A stretch of 64,000 bases of DNA, from positions 186,194 to 250,193 of the forward strand of contig NZ_HE611067.1 of NCBI RefSeq assembly GCF_000285595.1, in the 5' to 3' direction. This DNA is from Kurthia senegalensis. GTDB taxonomy: Bacteria; Bacillota; Bacilli; Bacillales_A; Planococcaceae. Below the pieces are notes generated by a model, which was not told the DNA's origin, searched no databases, and worked only from the letters and a program-made list of their open reading frames with translations. The translations under genes and the position numbers were made by a program. Positions 45,288-54,797 of this stretch are shown here, piece after piece (position 1 is the stretch's first letter; each line of letters opens with the position of its first letter).

Positions 45288-46343
45288 ATGACGAATGAAC
45301 AAAAAGCACTTGAGTTTGGTCTGTATTCACTTGGCGATTATATGCCTAATAAAGCGAATGGCCATCTTTCTGCACAACAACGCATTCAAGAAATCATTCA
45401 ATTAGCGACGTATGCCGAACAAGCGGGCATCGATGTGTTTGCATTAGGTGAAAGCCACCAAGATTATTTCACGACGCAAGCACATACCGTTCTATTAGGT
45501 GCGATTGCACAAGCGACGAAAACGATTCGCTTAGCAAGTTCTGCAACCGTATTAAGCGTCCAAGATCCAGTAAAAGTGTATGAAGACTTTTCAACGATTG
45601 ATTTAATTTCAAACGGTCGTGCTGAAATCGTCGCAGGTCGTGGCTCTCGTGTCGGTGCCTACGATTTATTCGGTATCGATTTAGCCGATTACGAAGAAAT
45701 TTTTGAAGAGAAACTCGCGTTGTTAAAACAACTAAACGATGCAGACGGTCCCGTTTCATGGTCAGGGAAATTCCGTCCTGAACTGAAAAATGCGAACATC
45801 TTACCTCAACCTCAAAACGGCAAACTCCCTATTTGGCGTGCGGTTGGTGGACCTCCTGGCTCGGCAATTAAAGCCGGCTACATGGGCATTCCGATGATGT
45901 TAACGACATTAGGCGGACCTGCGATTAACTTCCAAGTTTCTGTCGATGCGTATTACGAAGCACTCCAACGAAGCGGCTTTGAAGCATCTCAGTTCCCTCT
46001 CGCAACAGCGAGCTTATGCCACGTCGGTAGTGACCGATCACAATCGATTACACAAGCAGCAACGTATTTATCTGCTGGTTTCGAAAAAATTCGTGGTAGT
46101 GGCTACCCTCGTTATCAAGTTGAAGAAGCGGCAAATGACGCAACGAATGCTTTAATGGTCGGCGAACCTGCCATGATTGTTGAAAAAATGTTATACCAAC
46201 ATGAACTTTTCGGCATGGACCGCTTCATGGCCCAAATTGATTTCGGTGGTATTCCTTTCGACGAAGCGATGCGCATTGTCGATCGTATCGGTGAATTCGT
46301 TTTACCTGAAGTGAAAAAATTCGCGAAAAACCCTCGCTATTAA
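45288..46343 (+). CDS. LLM-class flavin-dependent oxidoreductase
   Basis: 351 residues, luciferase-like monooxygenase fold. Start LEFGLYSLGDY, then AEQAGIDVFALGESHQDYF, TKTIRLASSATVLSVQDPVKVYEDFSTIDLISNGRAEIVAGRGS and GVGGPPGSA-type glycine loop (VGGPPGSAIKAGYMGIPMML). It uses FMNH2 to oxidise an unknown substrate. The start codon is five bases after the dioxygenase stop, so the three plus-strand genes form one operon controlled by MarR. Confidence 0.87.
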   Translation: MTNEQKALEFGLYSLGDYMPNKANGHLSAQQRIQEIIQLATYAEQAGIDVFALGESHQDYFTTQAHTVLLGAIAQATKTIRLASSATVLSVQDPVKVYEDFSTIDLISNGRAEIVAGRGSRVGAYDLFGIDLADYEEIFEEKLALLKQLNDADGPVSWSGKFRPELKNANILPQPQNGKLPIWRAVGGPPGSAIKAGYMGIPMMLTTLGGPAINFQVSVDAYYEALQRSGFEASQFPLATASLCHVGSDRSQSITQAATYLSAGFEKIRGSGYPRYQVEEAANDATNALMVGEPAMIVEKMLYQHELFGMDRFMAQIDFGGIPFDEAMRIVDRIGEFVLPEVKKFAKNPRY

Positions 46344-46927
46344 TAAAGAAAAAAGTCTGGGACATTCTCCTAACGTAAATAAAAATGACGCTGTCAATCG
46401 ACAGCGTCATTTTTATTATGTATTTTTTCGCTACTTGCGAGAAAATGAGTTGGAGCCATACCTGAGAAAAGCGTCCGTTAAATTCCCTTTAAAAGAAATG
46501 TCTTTTCACTGGCTCAATTTCGTAGTTCAGTTCCTTATAACACCTATTTAGTTAAGATTTTATACCAACTTCATTTTTCATTTCAATTAATGATGCTGTC
46601 GAATAGTTCTATGAATCTAGTTATTTTTGATTCCATGCCATTTGATACAGTTCGTACTTTTTCATTCATTCTTCTTTTTACGTAGTTCTTTCATTTACTG
46701 TAATAAGAAGAAAGTATTTTATAACTATTTGATTTTTCCTTAACTAAAATCAAATACCTATTTTATTTCCTTTTTCACCTTTTATTGATGATTCACACAT
46801 CATTTTGGCTTTATTTTGTAATAAAAATAAATCAATTTGAGATACAAATGTCATATAAATAAAACAAAGCCGTCTTTTTTATCTGCTATACTATTTTCAT
46901 ATAAAAATAATGGAGGATCAAATAATT
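46344..46927. repeat. Intergenic region with dispersed repeat and terminator
   Basis: No gene. AAAAATGACGCTGTC pairs with GACAGCGTCATTTTT at 46381-46415 (terminator of the MarR operon), preceded by a GTCTGGGACA element at 46351. At 46450-46490 lies CCATACCTGAGAAAAGCGTC with CGTTAAATTCC, similar to segments at 52835-52870 (opposite strand) and 59755-59775. The remainder is AT-rich. A TGCTATACT -10-like element lies near 46886 for the lysozyme gene. Confidence 0.55.
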
Positions 46928-49108
46928 ATGAAAAATATAGTACGCTCCGCAACAATCGCGGCTTTATTGGCATCTGCAGTTACAGCTCCGCTCGCTGCGA
47001 ACGCAGAAGAACTTGCCCCAGCAAAACCCGATAGTACTGTGGAATGGGAAGGAACGCCGTACGTGACAGATACGACACAAACGAACAATCGATTGCGTAC
47101 ACTTTCAACAGATGAAAAAATTATCGACGTGTCCAAATGGCAAGGTTCGATTGACTGGTCTAAAGTCGCAAAAACGGTTGATTTCGCTATCATTCGTACA
47201 CAGTACGGTAGTTCTGTTGAAGATACGATGCATAAAACGTATGAAAAAAATGCCATTGCGAACAACGTCCCCTTTGGCGTGTATTCTTATAGCTTAGCAG
47301 TTTCTACGTCAGATGCACGTGCAGAAGCGCGTAGTTTTTACAACCGCGCAAATAAAAATGCAAAAATGTACGTCATCGATGTAGAAGAAATGACGAGCAC
47401 TTCAGGTGAGTCAATGCGTAAAGTGATCAATGCTTACGTTGATGAGCTACGCAAATATACCGACAAAAAAATTGGCTTATACATTGCCCATCACTTATAT
47501 CCAAAATTAAATTTAGATACGTCAAAAGCAGATTTTGTATGGATTCCTCGTTACGGTTCAACCGCTCCGTCTTATACATATGATTTATGGCAATATACAG
47601 ACAAAGGGATTGTGTCAGGCATTAATGGCTATGTCGATATGAACCGTCTAAAAGCAGGCAAAGAATTGTCGGACATTAGCGGTAAATCCGATATGGTGAC
47701 ACAAACTGGTAGTGATATCGATTATTCAAAATATTATACAGCGACGAATAAACCAGCTTACGTGCAACTATTAAAAGACGTGGATACGTTCAAATCAACT
47801 GCTTTAACAGCTGGCAATAAAACCGGCACGCTCGACAAAAATGAAGTCGTAAAAGTAATCGGCATCGTGAATAGCGCATCTGGCTATCCTCGTCTAAAAA
47901 TCGGGACGAATAAATACATTACAGCGAGCAAATCACTCGTTCAAAAAATTACTGCATCATACGACAATTATTACTACACAAATCCAGATAACGTATTGTT
48001 CAAAAAAGATGCAAAAATTTATAGCAGTACGACAATGAATGAAAGTACAGAAAAAGGAACATCTTACACTGCCGGTACGGTTGTAGACGTTCTAAATATT
48101 GCTTACTCAAGCACAGGTGTTCCTCGCTTGAAAACGACACGTGGCTACGTAACCGCGAACAAAAACATGGTACAGCAAGCGAAAACAGGAATTAACTACA
48201 AAAACTTCCACTTCGTAAATCCTGGCTACGTACAAATTATGAAAGATCTTGTAACGTATAAATCGACTTCATTTACAGCATCAAAAGCGAATGGATCGGT
48301 TGCTGCGGGTCAAGTCGTAAAAGTAACGGGCATCGACTTTTCAAGCACGGGCTATCCTCGCTTGAAAATCGGGACGAACAAATACATTAATGCAAACAAA
48401 GCGTACGCTCAAAAAATCGTATCAAGCTACAATAACTACTACTACACGAACCCTAAAAAAATTATCGTGAAAAAAGAAGCCGGTATTTATGATGATACGA
48501 CGATGAACAGCAGTACAGCGACAGGCAAAACGTATGACGTAGGTGATATTGTAAACGTAACAGGCATCGCTTACTCAGATACAGGTGTTCCTCGTCTCAT
48601 CACAGCGGATGGTTACATTTCTTCAAACAAAAACATGGTACAAAAAGTCGTTGCTTCCATCAACAATTACGTGACGACCATTCCCGCAAAAGTCGTAAGT
48701 AAAACAGGCATTTGGGAATACAATTCAACGAATTTTGATACGAGCAATCGTTATAAATCATACAAAGTGAATCAACTTTTCACTATTACAGGCATTGAGT
48801 ACACAGCAGGTGGTACACCACGCTTAAAAACATCAACAGGCAAATACATTACAGCGAATAAGCTAAATGTCCAACCCGTTGTAAAAAACATTACGTCTTA
48901 CTATTACGGAACGAAAATACCGAGTGAATTAACGCTTGCCAAAGCGACGTCACAATGGAAAACGGTTAATTTAACAGGCAAAATCAAAGACTTCGCTGCG
49001 GGTCAAGTCGTATCGATTAAAGAAGTCGGTTATTCAGACAATGGCTATCCTCGCTTCCAACTAACAGATGGTACGTACATTACAGCGAACAAACTAAACT
49101 TTAAATAA
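46928..49108 (+). CDS. Secreted GH25 muramidase with six C-terminal repeats
   Basis: 726 residues from the ATG at 46928 with GGAGG upstream. Signal peptide to ~26 (ANAEE). The GH25 domain (~62-250) has the catalytic acids in DVSKWQG and VIDVEEM, with SYTYDLWQYTD near its end. Six ~75-residue DUF5776/SH3-like repeats follow, each ending in a G-x-PRLK...YITANK-like pattern (e.g. GYPRLKIGTNKYITASK). These bind the cell wall. Repeats 1 and 3, and 2 and 4, are most alike, suggesting duplication of a two-repeat unit. It cleaves the MurNAc-GlcNAc bond of peptidoglycan; a role in wall turnover or competition is likely. Confidence 0.9.
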   Translation: MKNIVRSATIAALLASAVTAPLAANAEELAPAKPDSTVEWEGTPYVTDTTQTNNRLRTLSTDEKIIDVSKWQGSIDWSKVAKTVDFAIIRTQYGSSVEDTMHKTYEKNAIANNVPFGVYSYSLAVSTSDARAEARSFYNRANKNAKMYVIDVEEMTSTSGESMRKVINAYVDELRKYTDKKIGLYIAHHLYPKLNLDTSKADFVWIPRYGSTAPSYTYDLWQYTDKGIVSGINGYVDMNRLKAGKELSDISGKSDMVTQTGSDIDYSKYYTATNKPAYVQLLKDVDTFKSTALTAGNKTGTLDKNEVVKVIGIVNSASGYPRLKIGTNKYITASKSLVQKITASYDNYYYTNPDNVLFKKDAKIYSSTTMNESTEKGTSYTAGTVVDVLNIAYSSTGVPRLKTTRGYVTANKNMVQQAKTGINYKNFHFVNPGYVQIMKDLVTYKSTSFTASKANGSVAAGQVVKVTGIDFSSTGYPRLKIGTNKYINANKAYAQKIVSSYNNYYYTNPKKIIVKKEAGIYDDTTMNSSTATGKTYDVGDIVNVTGIAYSDTGVPRLITADGYISSNKNMVQKVVASINNYVTTIPAKVVSKTGIWEYNSTNFDTSNRYKSYKVNQLFTITGIEYTAGGTPRLKTSTGKYITANKLNVQPVVKNITSYYYGTKIPSELTLAKATSQWKTVNLTGKIKDFAAGQVVSIKEVGYSDNGYPRFQLTDGTYITANKLNFK

Positions 49109-49177
49109 GCAGTTATTTTGCAATGCACATACGCGAATGCTATGATAAAAACACTTTGAACAAAAAGGAGAATGATC

Positions 49178-49507
49178 ATGGCAATCGTGCATGTTACAAC
49201 TGCAGAAGAAATCAATGCGCAAGTCGCAACTAATAAAATGGTCGTCCTCAACTTTTGGGCTACGTGGTGTGGTCCTTGTCGAATGTTCGCTAACGTACTG
49301 GAACAAATCGATGAAGAAATGGAAGACGTACGCGTTTTAAAAGTAAATGTCGACGAGCATCCCGAACTATCAGAGAAATTTGAGGTAATGGGCATTCCGC
49401 ATACACGCGTTATTTTAAACAATGCCATGTATGAACCCCTCGTAGGGTATATCCCATACGAACAACTACAACCAATGCTTGAAACCGAATTAAAAGAAGA
49501 AGCGTAA
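49178..49507 (+). CDS. Thioredoxin-like protein
   Basis: 109 residues from the ATG at 49178, seven bases after AAGGAG. WCGPC active site at about 28-32 (NFWATWCGPCRMF) and cis-Pro in GIPHTRVI. Slightly shorter than canonical TrxA and more divergent, so it is a paralogue rather than the main thioredoxin. Cytosolic dithiol-disulfide exchange. Own terminator downstream (49548-49586). Confidence 0.88.
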   Translation: MAIVHVTTAEEINAQVATNKMVVLNFWATWCGPCRMFANVLEQIDEEMEDVRVLKVNVDEHPELSEKFEVMGIPHTRVILNNAMYEPLVGYIPYEQLQPMLETELKEEA

Positions 49508-49547
49508 AACTCTCTTCCTATTTAAATGAACGTTTTAGCACTTTATA

Positions 49548-49586
49548 AACACCGAACTGTTTACTCGACAGTTCGGTGTTTTTTTA
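49548..49586 (+). terminator. Terminator after thioredoxin gene
   Basis: AACACCGAACTGT pairs with ACAGTTCGGTGTT, followed by a T-run. Confidence 0.85.
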
Positions 49587-49888
49587 CGTATGCTTCCCCT
49601 TTTCGACACTCTGTTATTTTATCCCAATAATATTTTCCCCTTTTCATATTCAAAATGAATGGCTATTTCTCTTTTATCCATATATTCTCTCGTTACCGTT
49701 TGCTTTTTAAGTCATTCCATACGTAATTTCATTTAGTGAACGCATTTTTTGTAAATAAAAGGCGAATTAATTGTAAACAGTAGTCTTTTATTCGTGTATA
49801 ATGGTATATTGATAGGTATAAAGTTATTTATATGTTTTTAAAACTAAGTATTTAGAACGTGAATAAAATAGTAAAAAGGAGTTATTAT
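49587..49888. other. Intergenic region upstream of ATP-grasp gene
   Basis: 302 AT-rich bases without a supported gene. A TATAAT hexamer occurs near 49796 and an AAAAAGGAG ribosome site at 49873-49881. Nothing else recognised. Confidence 0.4.
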
Positions 49889-51042
49889 ATGTTTTTTTAG
49901 ATACAAAATACATTTCACCACTTCTCCACGAAACTTTATTAAAAAATCAATTTTCACTTTATGATTTCAGGCATCGACAATTTTTACGTGGTGAAGGTCA
50001 ACCTTTAACGAAGCACGTCATCATGAACTCTGAAAACGCCTTCCAAACATTTGAAACGGCATACGAAGAAACATTCCCTCAATTAGTGCATACCGCTAAA
50101 ATCTTCAAAGATAAAATTGCTTTCCGCAAAAAATTATCCGCACATTATCCGCACTTCTACTTCCAAGAAGTGACGTTACACACATTGCAAACGATGGACT
50201 ATGAAGCGTTACCGTATCCATTAATCGTTAAACCGGCAAAAGGATATTCAAGCGTCGGCGTTTTCTTACTTAAAAATGCCACACAGTTCAAAGAAACGAT
50301 TGCCGAATTGTATACGACGATGGCAAATACCGTCATGCCGCATGAGCTCCCTGCTTTAGCAGAACGTGCCTTTTTACTCGAAAGCTACATTTCGGGGCAA
50401 GAATATGCAATCGATATGTATTTCAATGAACAAGTGGAGCCGGTCATTTTAAATTTATTTACACGTACGTTTAAAGATGCTCATGACATGAGTGACCGCG
50501 TCTACTATACGAGCAAAGAAACACTGCAAAAAGCACTCATGCCGATGACAAACTACTTAAAAACATTACAAGGCGTCTTTCATATTCCTGCGATGCCGCT
50601 TCATATTGAGCTACGTATGAACGAAGATGGCACGATCATCCCGATTGAGATTAATCCGCTTCGCTTCGCCGGTGAAGGTACGACCGATCTCGGTTTTTAC
50701 GCATATGACATTTGTTCGTACGATTATTTCATCGAACAAAAACAACCGGACTGGGCAACGATTATCGAGCAAATGGATGAACAACTTTATGCGTTCACAT
50801 GCGCTTCACTAGACGTCACATTACAAGAAAATGAAATTGTTGCCATTGACCATGAACGACTAAAACGCCAATTTTATACCGTGCTAGATTACCGTAAGTT
50901 ACCGGTGATGAGTCATGAAACATTTGCCGTTATTTTTTACAAATGTGCGCACGTGGACGATTTTACATCCATTTTACAATTAGATTTTACCGACTATCTT
51001 TATATTCATAATACGAACGAAAGCGAGGCATCACTCGTATGA
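49889..51042 (+). CDS. ATP-grasp-domain protein, frameshifted at codon 3-4
   Basis: The ATG at 49889 follows AAAAAGGAG, but a T7 run (49892-49898) leads at once to a stop. One more T gives MFFLDTKYISPLLHETLLKN and a 384-residue protein. The ATP-grasp core is clear: YPLIVKPAKGYSSVGVFLLKN, FLLESYISGQEYAIDMYFN, HIELRMNEDGTIIPIEINPLRFAG. It ligates a carboxylate to an amine or similar nucleophile; substrate unknown. The current open part begins at 50023. Its stop overlaps the chemoreceptor ATG (ATGA), so the two are translationally coupled, an unusual pairing. Error and slippage are both possible. Confidence 0.75.
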
Positions 51043-52719
51043 ACATCAAAAAAATCTTTAAACAAAAAAATTATCGCTTCTTTTTTAAGTGTAATTATTT
51101 TAATTACTGCGGCATTATCAATGATTTTATTTACGATTACGAACAACTTAGTGAATGACAATATCATTCCACAATACGAAGCAAATTTAAAATTGAGCAT
51201 GGAAAAATTCCAAAGTGAATTTGACGCCGATTTAATTAACAAGGCGAAAAAAGACAAACAGGCTTATAATGAACTCAGTTCGAAAATCAATGCCTTTATG
51301 CAAGAACATGATTTAGAAAATGCGTACGTTATGAGTAAAGTAGATGGCAAAGACGTCATTTTAGCGTTAAGCAATACGGATGATTATTTAACCGCTTTAG
51401 ACTTTACGAAAGACCAAGCGAGAGCGCTTGATCAAACGGACCTCATCGTGAGCGACATTTATAAAGACGATTACGGCAAACACATTTCAACATTCATTCA
51501 AATTCCGGGAACGGATTCTGTTCTTGGTCTTGATGCCGATGCTGATTTTATCGATACGTTAAATCATAAATTACTGCTGTATATTATGATTGCCGCAATT
51601 GTGGCGATTGCGGTTGGGACGACAGCAGCCTACTTTATTTCACGTAGTATCGTACGTCCAATTAGCCGCCTCGTTCACCATACGGAAGAAGTGGCAGAAG
51701 GCGACTTAACGATCACACTTGAAAATAATGCCGTCGATGAAACAGGACGCTTGATCGACAGTTTCAATCAAATGCAACATGAACTGCATTCGACACTCGC
51801 ACAAGTCAATGATACGACGGTACATGTCGTCGATGGTTCTGAAACGTTAAAAGAAAGTGTTTACCAAATGACCGATACGACGAATCAAGTAACGAGTGCC
51901 GTACAGGAGATTGCAGCGAATACAGAGCAAACGACAGCCGGTGCGAAACAAAACTTAACGATGATTCATTCATTAACTGAAAAAATCACACAAATTTCGG
52001 AGTCAACGATTCAAATTTCGGACGATACGAAACATGCTGCAAACGTTGCAATCGAAGGAAACCAAAATATCCAAAAATCTGTTGAAGGCATTGATATTAT
52101 TAGCCAAACCGCTAAAAATTCATTGACGATTACAGAAAAAATGAACAACCGCGCACAAGAAGTAAGTCAAATTACGAAAATGATTTCAGGCATTTCTGAC
52201 CAAATTAACTTACTCGCTTTAAATGCAGCGATTGAAGCGGCTCGTGCAGGCGAATATGGAAAAGGCTTCGCCGTTGTCGCAGACGAAATTCGTTCACTCG
52301 CTGAACAATCTGCAACGTCTGCCAGTACGATTACATCTCTTATTAATGAAATGCAAAAAGATTCGCAACAAACCGTAACCGCAATTAGCAACGTCGTTCA
52401 AAAGATTGATGACGAAAGCACAACGATTTACGGTGCAGGCGAAACGTTCCAAAACATCGTCAACCTCGTAGAACATGTCAAAGCCGACTTAGCCTCTGTA
52501 ACGAGCAACATTCAAAGCATGGCATCAAATTCACACGAGTTAGTAACGACGACGAATACGACCGTTGAATCGTTAGAAGAAACGAATATGAGTTCTCAAA
52601 CGATTGCGGCTTCTATGGAAGAACAAGCTGCTTCTACAGAAGAAATGTTAAGCATTACTGTTGAATTAAATTCAATGGTCGAAAACTTACAACAACAAGT
52701 CGACCGCTTTAAGCTTTAA
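51039..52719 (+). CDS. Methyl-accepting chemotaxis protein, frameshifted near N-terminus
   Basis: The ATG at 51039 overlaps the ATP-grasp stop. Deleting one base from the A7 run at 51064-51070 gives [20 protein letters not shown] and a 559-residue receptor; as written the open frame starts at 51121, inside the first helix. TM1 about 9-32, an extracytoplasmic sCache-like domain (~35-180), TM2 ~180-203, HAMP ([22 protein letters not shown]), then the coiled-coil signalling domain with tip [40 protein letters not shown]. It is predicted to sense an external small molecule. Confidence 0.85.
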
Positions 52720-52740
52720 ACGATTCGGTCGCCTCTATTG

Positions 52741-52868
52741 AAAAAAGAGGCTGGGGCAACACCTTAGTTAATAAGAAAAGACATGCATGATTTGAATAAA
52801 ATCATGCATGTCTTTTTTGTCTGTTGTTCTTCGTTTCTGCCGACGCTTTTCGCAGGTACGGCTTCATC
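52741..52868. repeat. Dispersed repeat with terminator hairpin
   Basis: Starts AAAAAAGAGGCTGGGGCAAC, a weaker copy of the 112-248 head. The hairpin AAAAGACATGCATGATTT/AAATCATGCATGTCTTTT at 52776-52818 is nearly the same as 19134-19182. Then a tail (52835-52868) whose complement resembles 46450-46490. Confidence 0.6.
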
Positions 52869-52887
52869 TCATTTCCCTAATCATATA

Positions 52888-54525
52888 TTATGGAATCGCA
52901 CGCCCAACCGTATAACCAGTAAAAATACAACCGCCGAGAAACGTCCCTTCTAGCGCACGATACCCGTGTACTCCGCCACCGCCAAAACCAGCCGCCTCTC
53001 CGACTGCATAAAGCCCTTCTAAAACCGAACCATCTTGCTCTATTACTTGCCCCTTTAAATTCGTTTGAATACCGCCTAATGTTTTACGCGTCAAAATACG
53101 TAGACGAACAGCGATGAGTTTGCCACTTGCTGGGCTTAAAAAGGCATGTGGCTTCGCAACTCGAATGAGTTTTTCTGATACGTAGCGGCGCGCTTTATAA
53201 ATAGACGAAACTTGTGCATCCTCACTTTCCTTATTTAAAATCGTAGCATCATGTTGTTGCAACACCGTTTTCAACGTTAAAAAGTCGATATGTTCTGTTT
53301 GCGTAAGCGCGTTCATCTTCGCGGCTAACTCTTTGACGCTCGTTGCGACGAGGAAATCTTCTCCTTCATCGACAAAACGTTGTACAGGAGCCGGTGCGCC
53401 TTTACGAAGACGTTGCATTAACAATCGAATGCTTTTATCCGTCAAATCCGGATTTTGCTCAGAGCCCGATAGCGCAAACTCTTTCGCAATTACTTGTTCC
53501 GTCAAAATAAACCATGAATAATCAAATCCGGTCTGTTGAATTGCTTCTAAAGACGTCAACGTATCAAATCCGGGATAATTCGGATGGGGTAGTTTCTTCC
53601 CCGCTCCGTCCAACCAAATAGACGAAGGTCCAGGTAAAATTCGAATGCCATGTTCATGCCACACAGGTGCATAATTTCGAATCCCTTCCGTATAGTGCCA
53701 CATACGATCTTTATTAACGATTTTTGCCCCTTGTCCTTCCGCAATTTGTAATAGCTTCCCATCAACATAAGACGGGACGCCTGCAAGCATTTGTTCAGGT
53801 GGTTTGCCGAGGCGTGCTGGCCAATTTTCTTTTACGAGTTGTAAATTAGCCCCGATACCCCCAGAAGCAATAACGACCGCTTCCGCTTTTAATTGAAACG
53901 ACTGTTTGACCATTCGGTTCGTCGCCTCTCCTCTCGCTGCCGAATCTTCTTCTAACACATTTCCTGATACGCCCGTCACGCGCCCTTCTTTCATCATAAG
54001 TGCCGTCACTTCATGTCGTGGTAAGTACGTTAATTGCCCCGTTTTTTGTGCACGCAATACGGCCTCTTTAAACGGTGCTACGATGCCTGGTCCCGTCCCC
54101 CACGTAATATGAAATCGTGGCACAGAATTACCGTATCCTCCTTTTAAAATGGCCCCTCGCTCTGCCCAACCGACAACTGGGAAAAACCGAATCCCTTTCG
54201 ACTTTAAATACGCATACTTTTCATGCGTCGCAAACGATACGTAAGCCTTCGCCCATTGCTCACCGAAAAAATCCTCTCCGTCTAAACGGTCAAATCCTGC
54301 AGCAAGTGACCAATCTTTCCACGCTCGTTCGAACGTATCACGAATGCCCATCCTCCGCTGTTCAGGTGTATTTACTAAAAATAATCCACCGAATGACCAA
54401 TGCGCTTGCCCGCCTAACGATTGCGGTCCTTCTTGGTCCAATAACAACACACGCTTCCCTCTTTCCAGAAGTTCTGTCGCTGTTACGAGGCCTGCTAAAC
54501 CTGCGCCTACAATTATCACATCCAT
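52888..54525 (-). CDS. FAD-binding dehydrogenase (fumarate reductase/KstD superfamily)
   Basis: 545 residues from the ATG at 54525 with GGTGGG eight bases upstream. N-terminal FAD motif MDVIIVGAGLAGLVTATELLERGKRVLLLDQEG, followed by SLGGQAHWSFGGLF; C-terminal YAVGEAAGFGGGGVHGYRALEGTFLGGCIFTG completes the FAD pocket. Related enzymes include 3-ketosteroid delta-1-dehydrogenase and fumarate reductase-like flavoproteins. The substrate is unknown; the family member commonly annotated in Bacillales is simply FAD-binding dehydrogenase. Monocistronic, divergent from aspartase. Confidence 0.85.
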   Translation of the reverse strand: MDVIIVGAGLAGLVTATELLERGKRVLLLDQEGPQSLGGQAHWSFGGLFLVNTPEQRRMGIRDTFERAWKDWSLAAGFDRLDGEDFFGEQWAKAYVSFATHEKYAYLKSKGIRFFPVVGWAERGAILKGGYGNSVPRFHITWGTGPGIVAPFKEAVLRAQKTGQLTYLPRHEVTALMMKEGRVTGVSGNVLEEDSAARGEATNRMVKQSFQLKAEAVVIASGGIGANLQLVKENWPARLGKPPEQMLAGVPSYVDGKLLQIAEGQGAKIVNKDRMWHYTEGIRNYAPVWHEHGIRILPGPSSIWLDGAGKKLPHPNYPGFDTLTSLEAIQQTGFDYSWFILTEQVIAKEFALSGSEQNPDLTDKSIRLLMQRLRKGAPAPVQRFVDEGEDFLVATSVKELAAKMNALTQTEHIDFLTLKTVLQQHDATILNKESEDAQVSSIYKARRYVSEKLIRVAKPHAFLSPASGKLIAVRLRILTRKTLGGIQTNLKGQVIEQDGSVLEGLYAVGEAAGFGGGGVHGYRALEGTFLGGCIFTGYTVGRAIP

Positions 54526-54757
54526 TGCTTTTTCCCACCCTTTCAACATAAAATAACGTTATACTTGTATTCCCTATAAGCGTACAAAAACCCTTTTTCG
54601 ATGGCGGAATTTTCCGAATATTAATCGAATGACAATTAACAGTGGTAAACGCTTTCAAAAGACGTTACAGTATGGATAGAATCAAATTGCATTTCCAACT
54701 CATTTCGTAAAATGAGCGATTTCAATACGAAATCATCTAAACAAACATAAATTAAAA

Positions 54758-54797
54758 GTGAGGTGACTTTCAGCGGTAATCCGCTGAATACACAACG
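54758..54797 (+). promoter_or_regulatory. Displaced Shine-Dalgarno with hairpin before aspartase start
   Basis: The only SD-like sequence, GAGGTGA (54760-54766), is 31 bases before the ATG. Between them lies a perfect hairpin TTCAGCGG-TAAT-CCGCTGAA (54769-54788). Folding removes 20 bases and brings the effective spacing to about 11. Structured bridging of this sort is known from phage T4 mRNAs. It may also be a regulatory switch. No other ribosome site is near the ATG. Confidence 0.6.
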
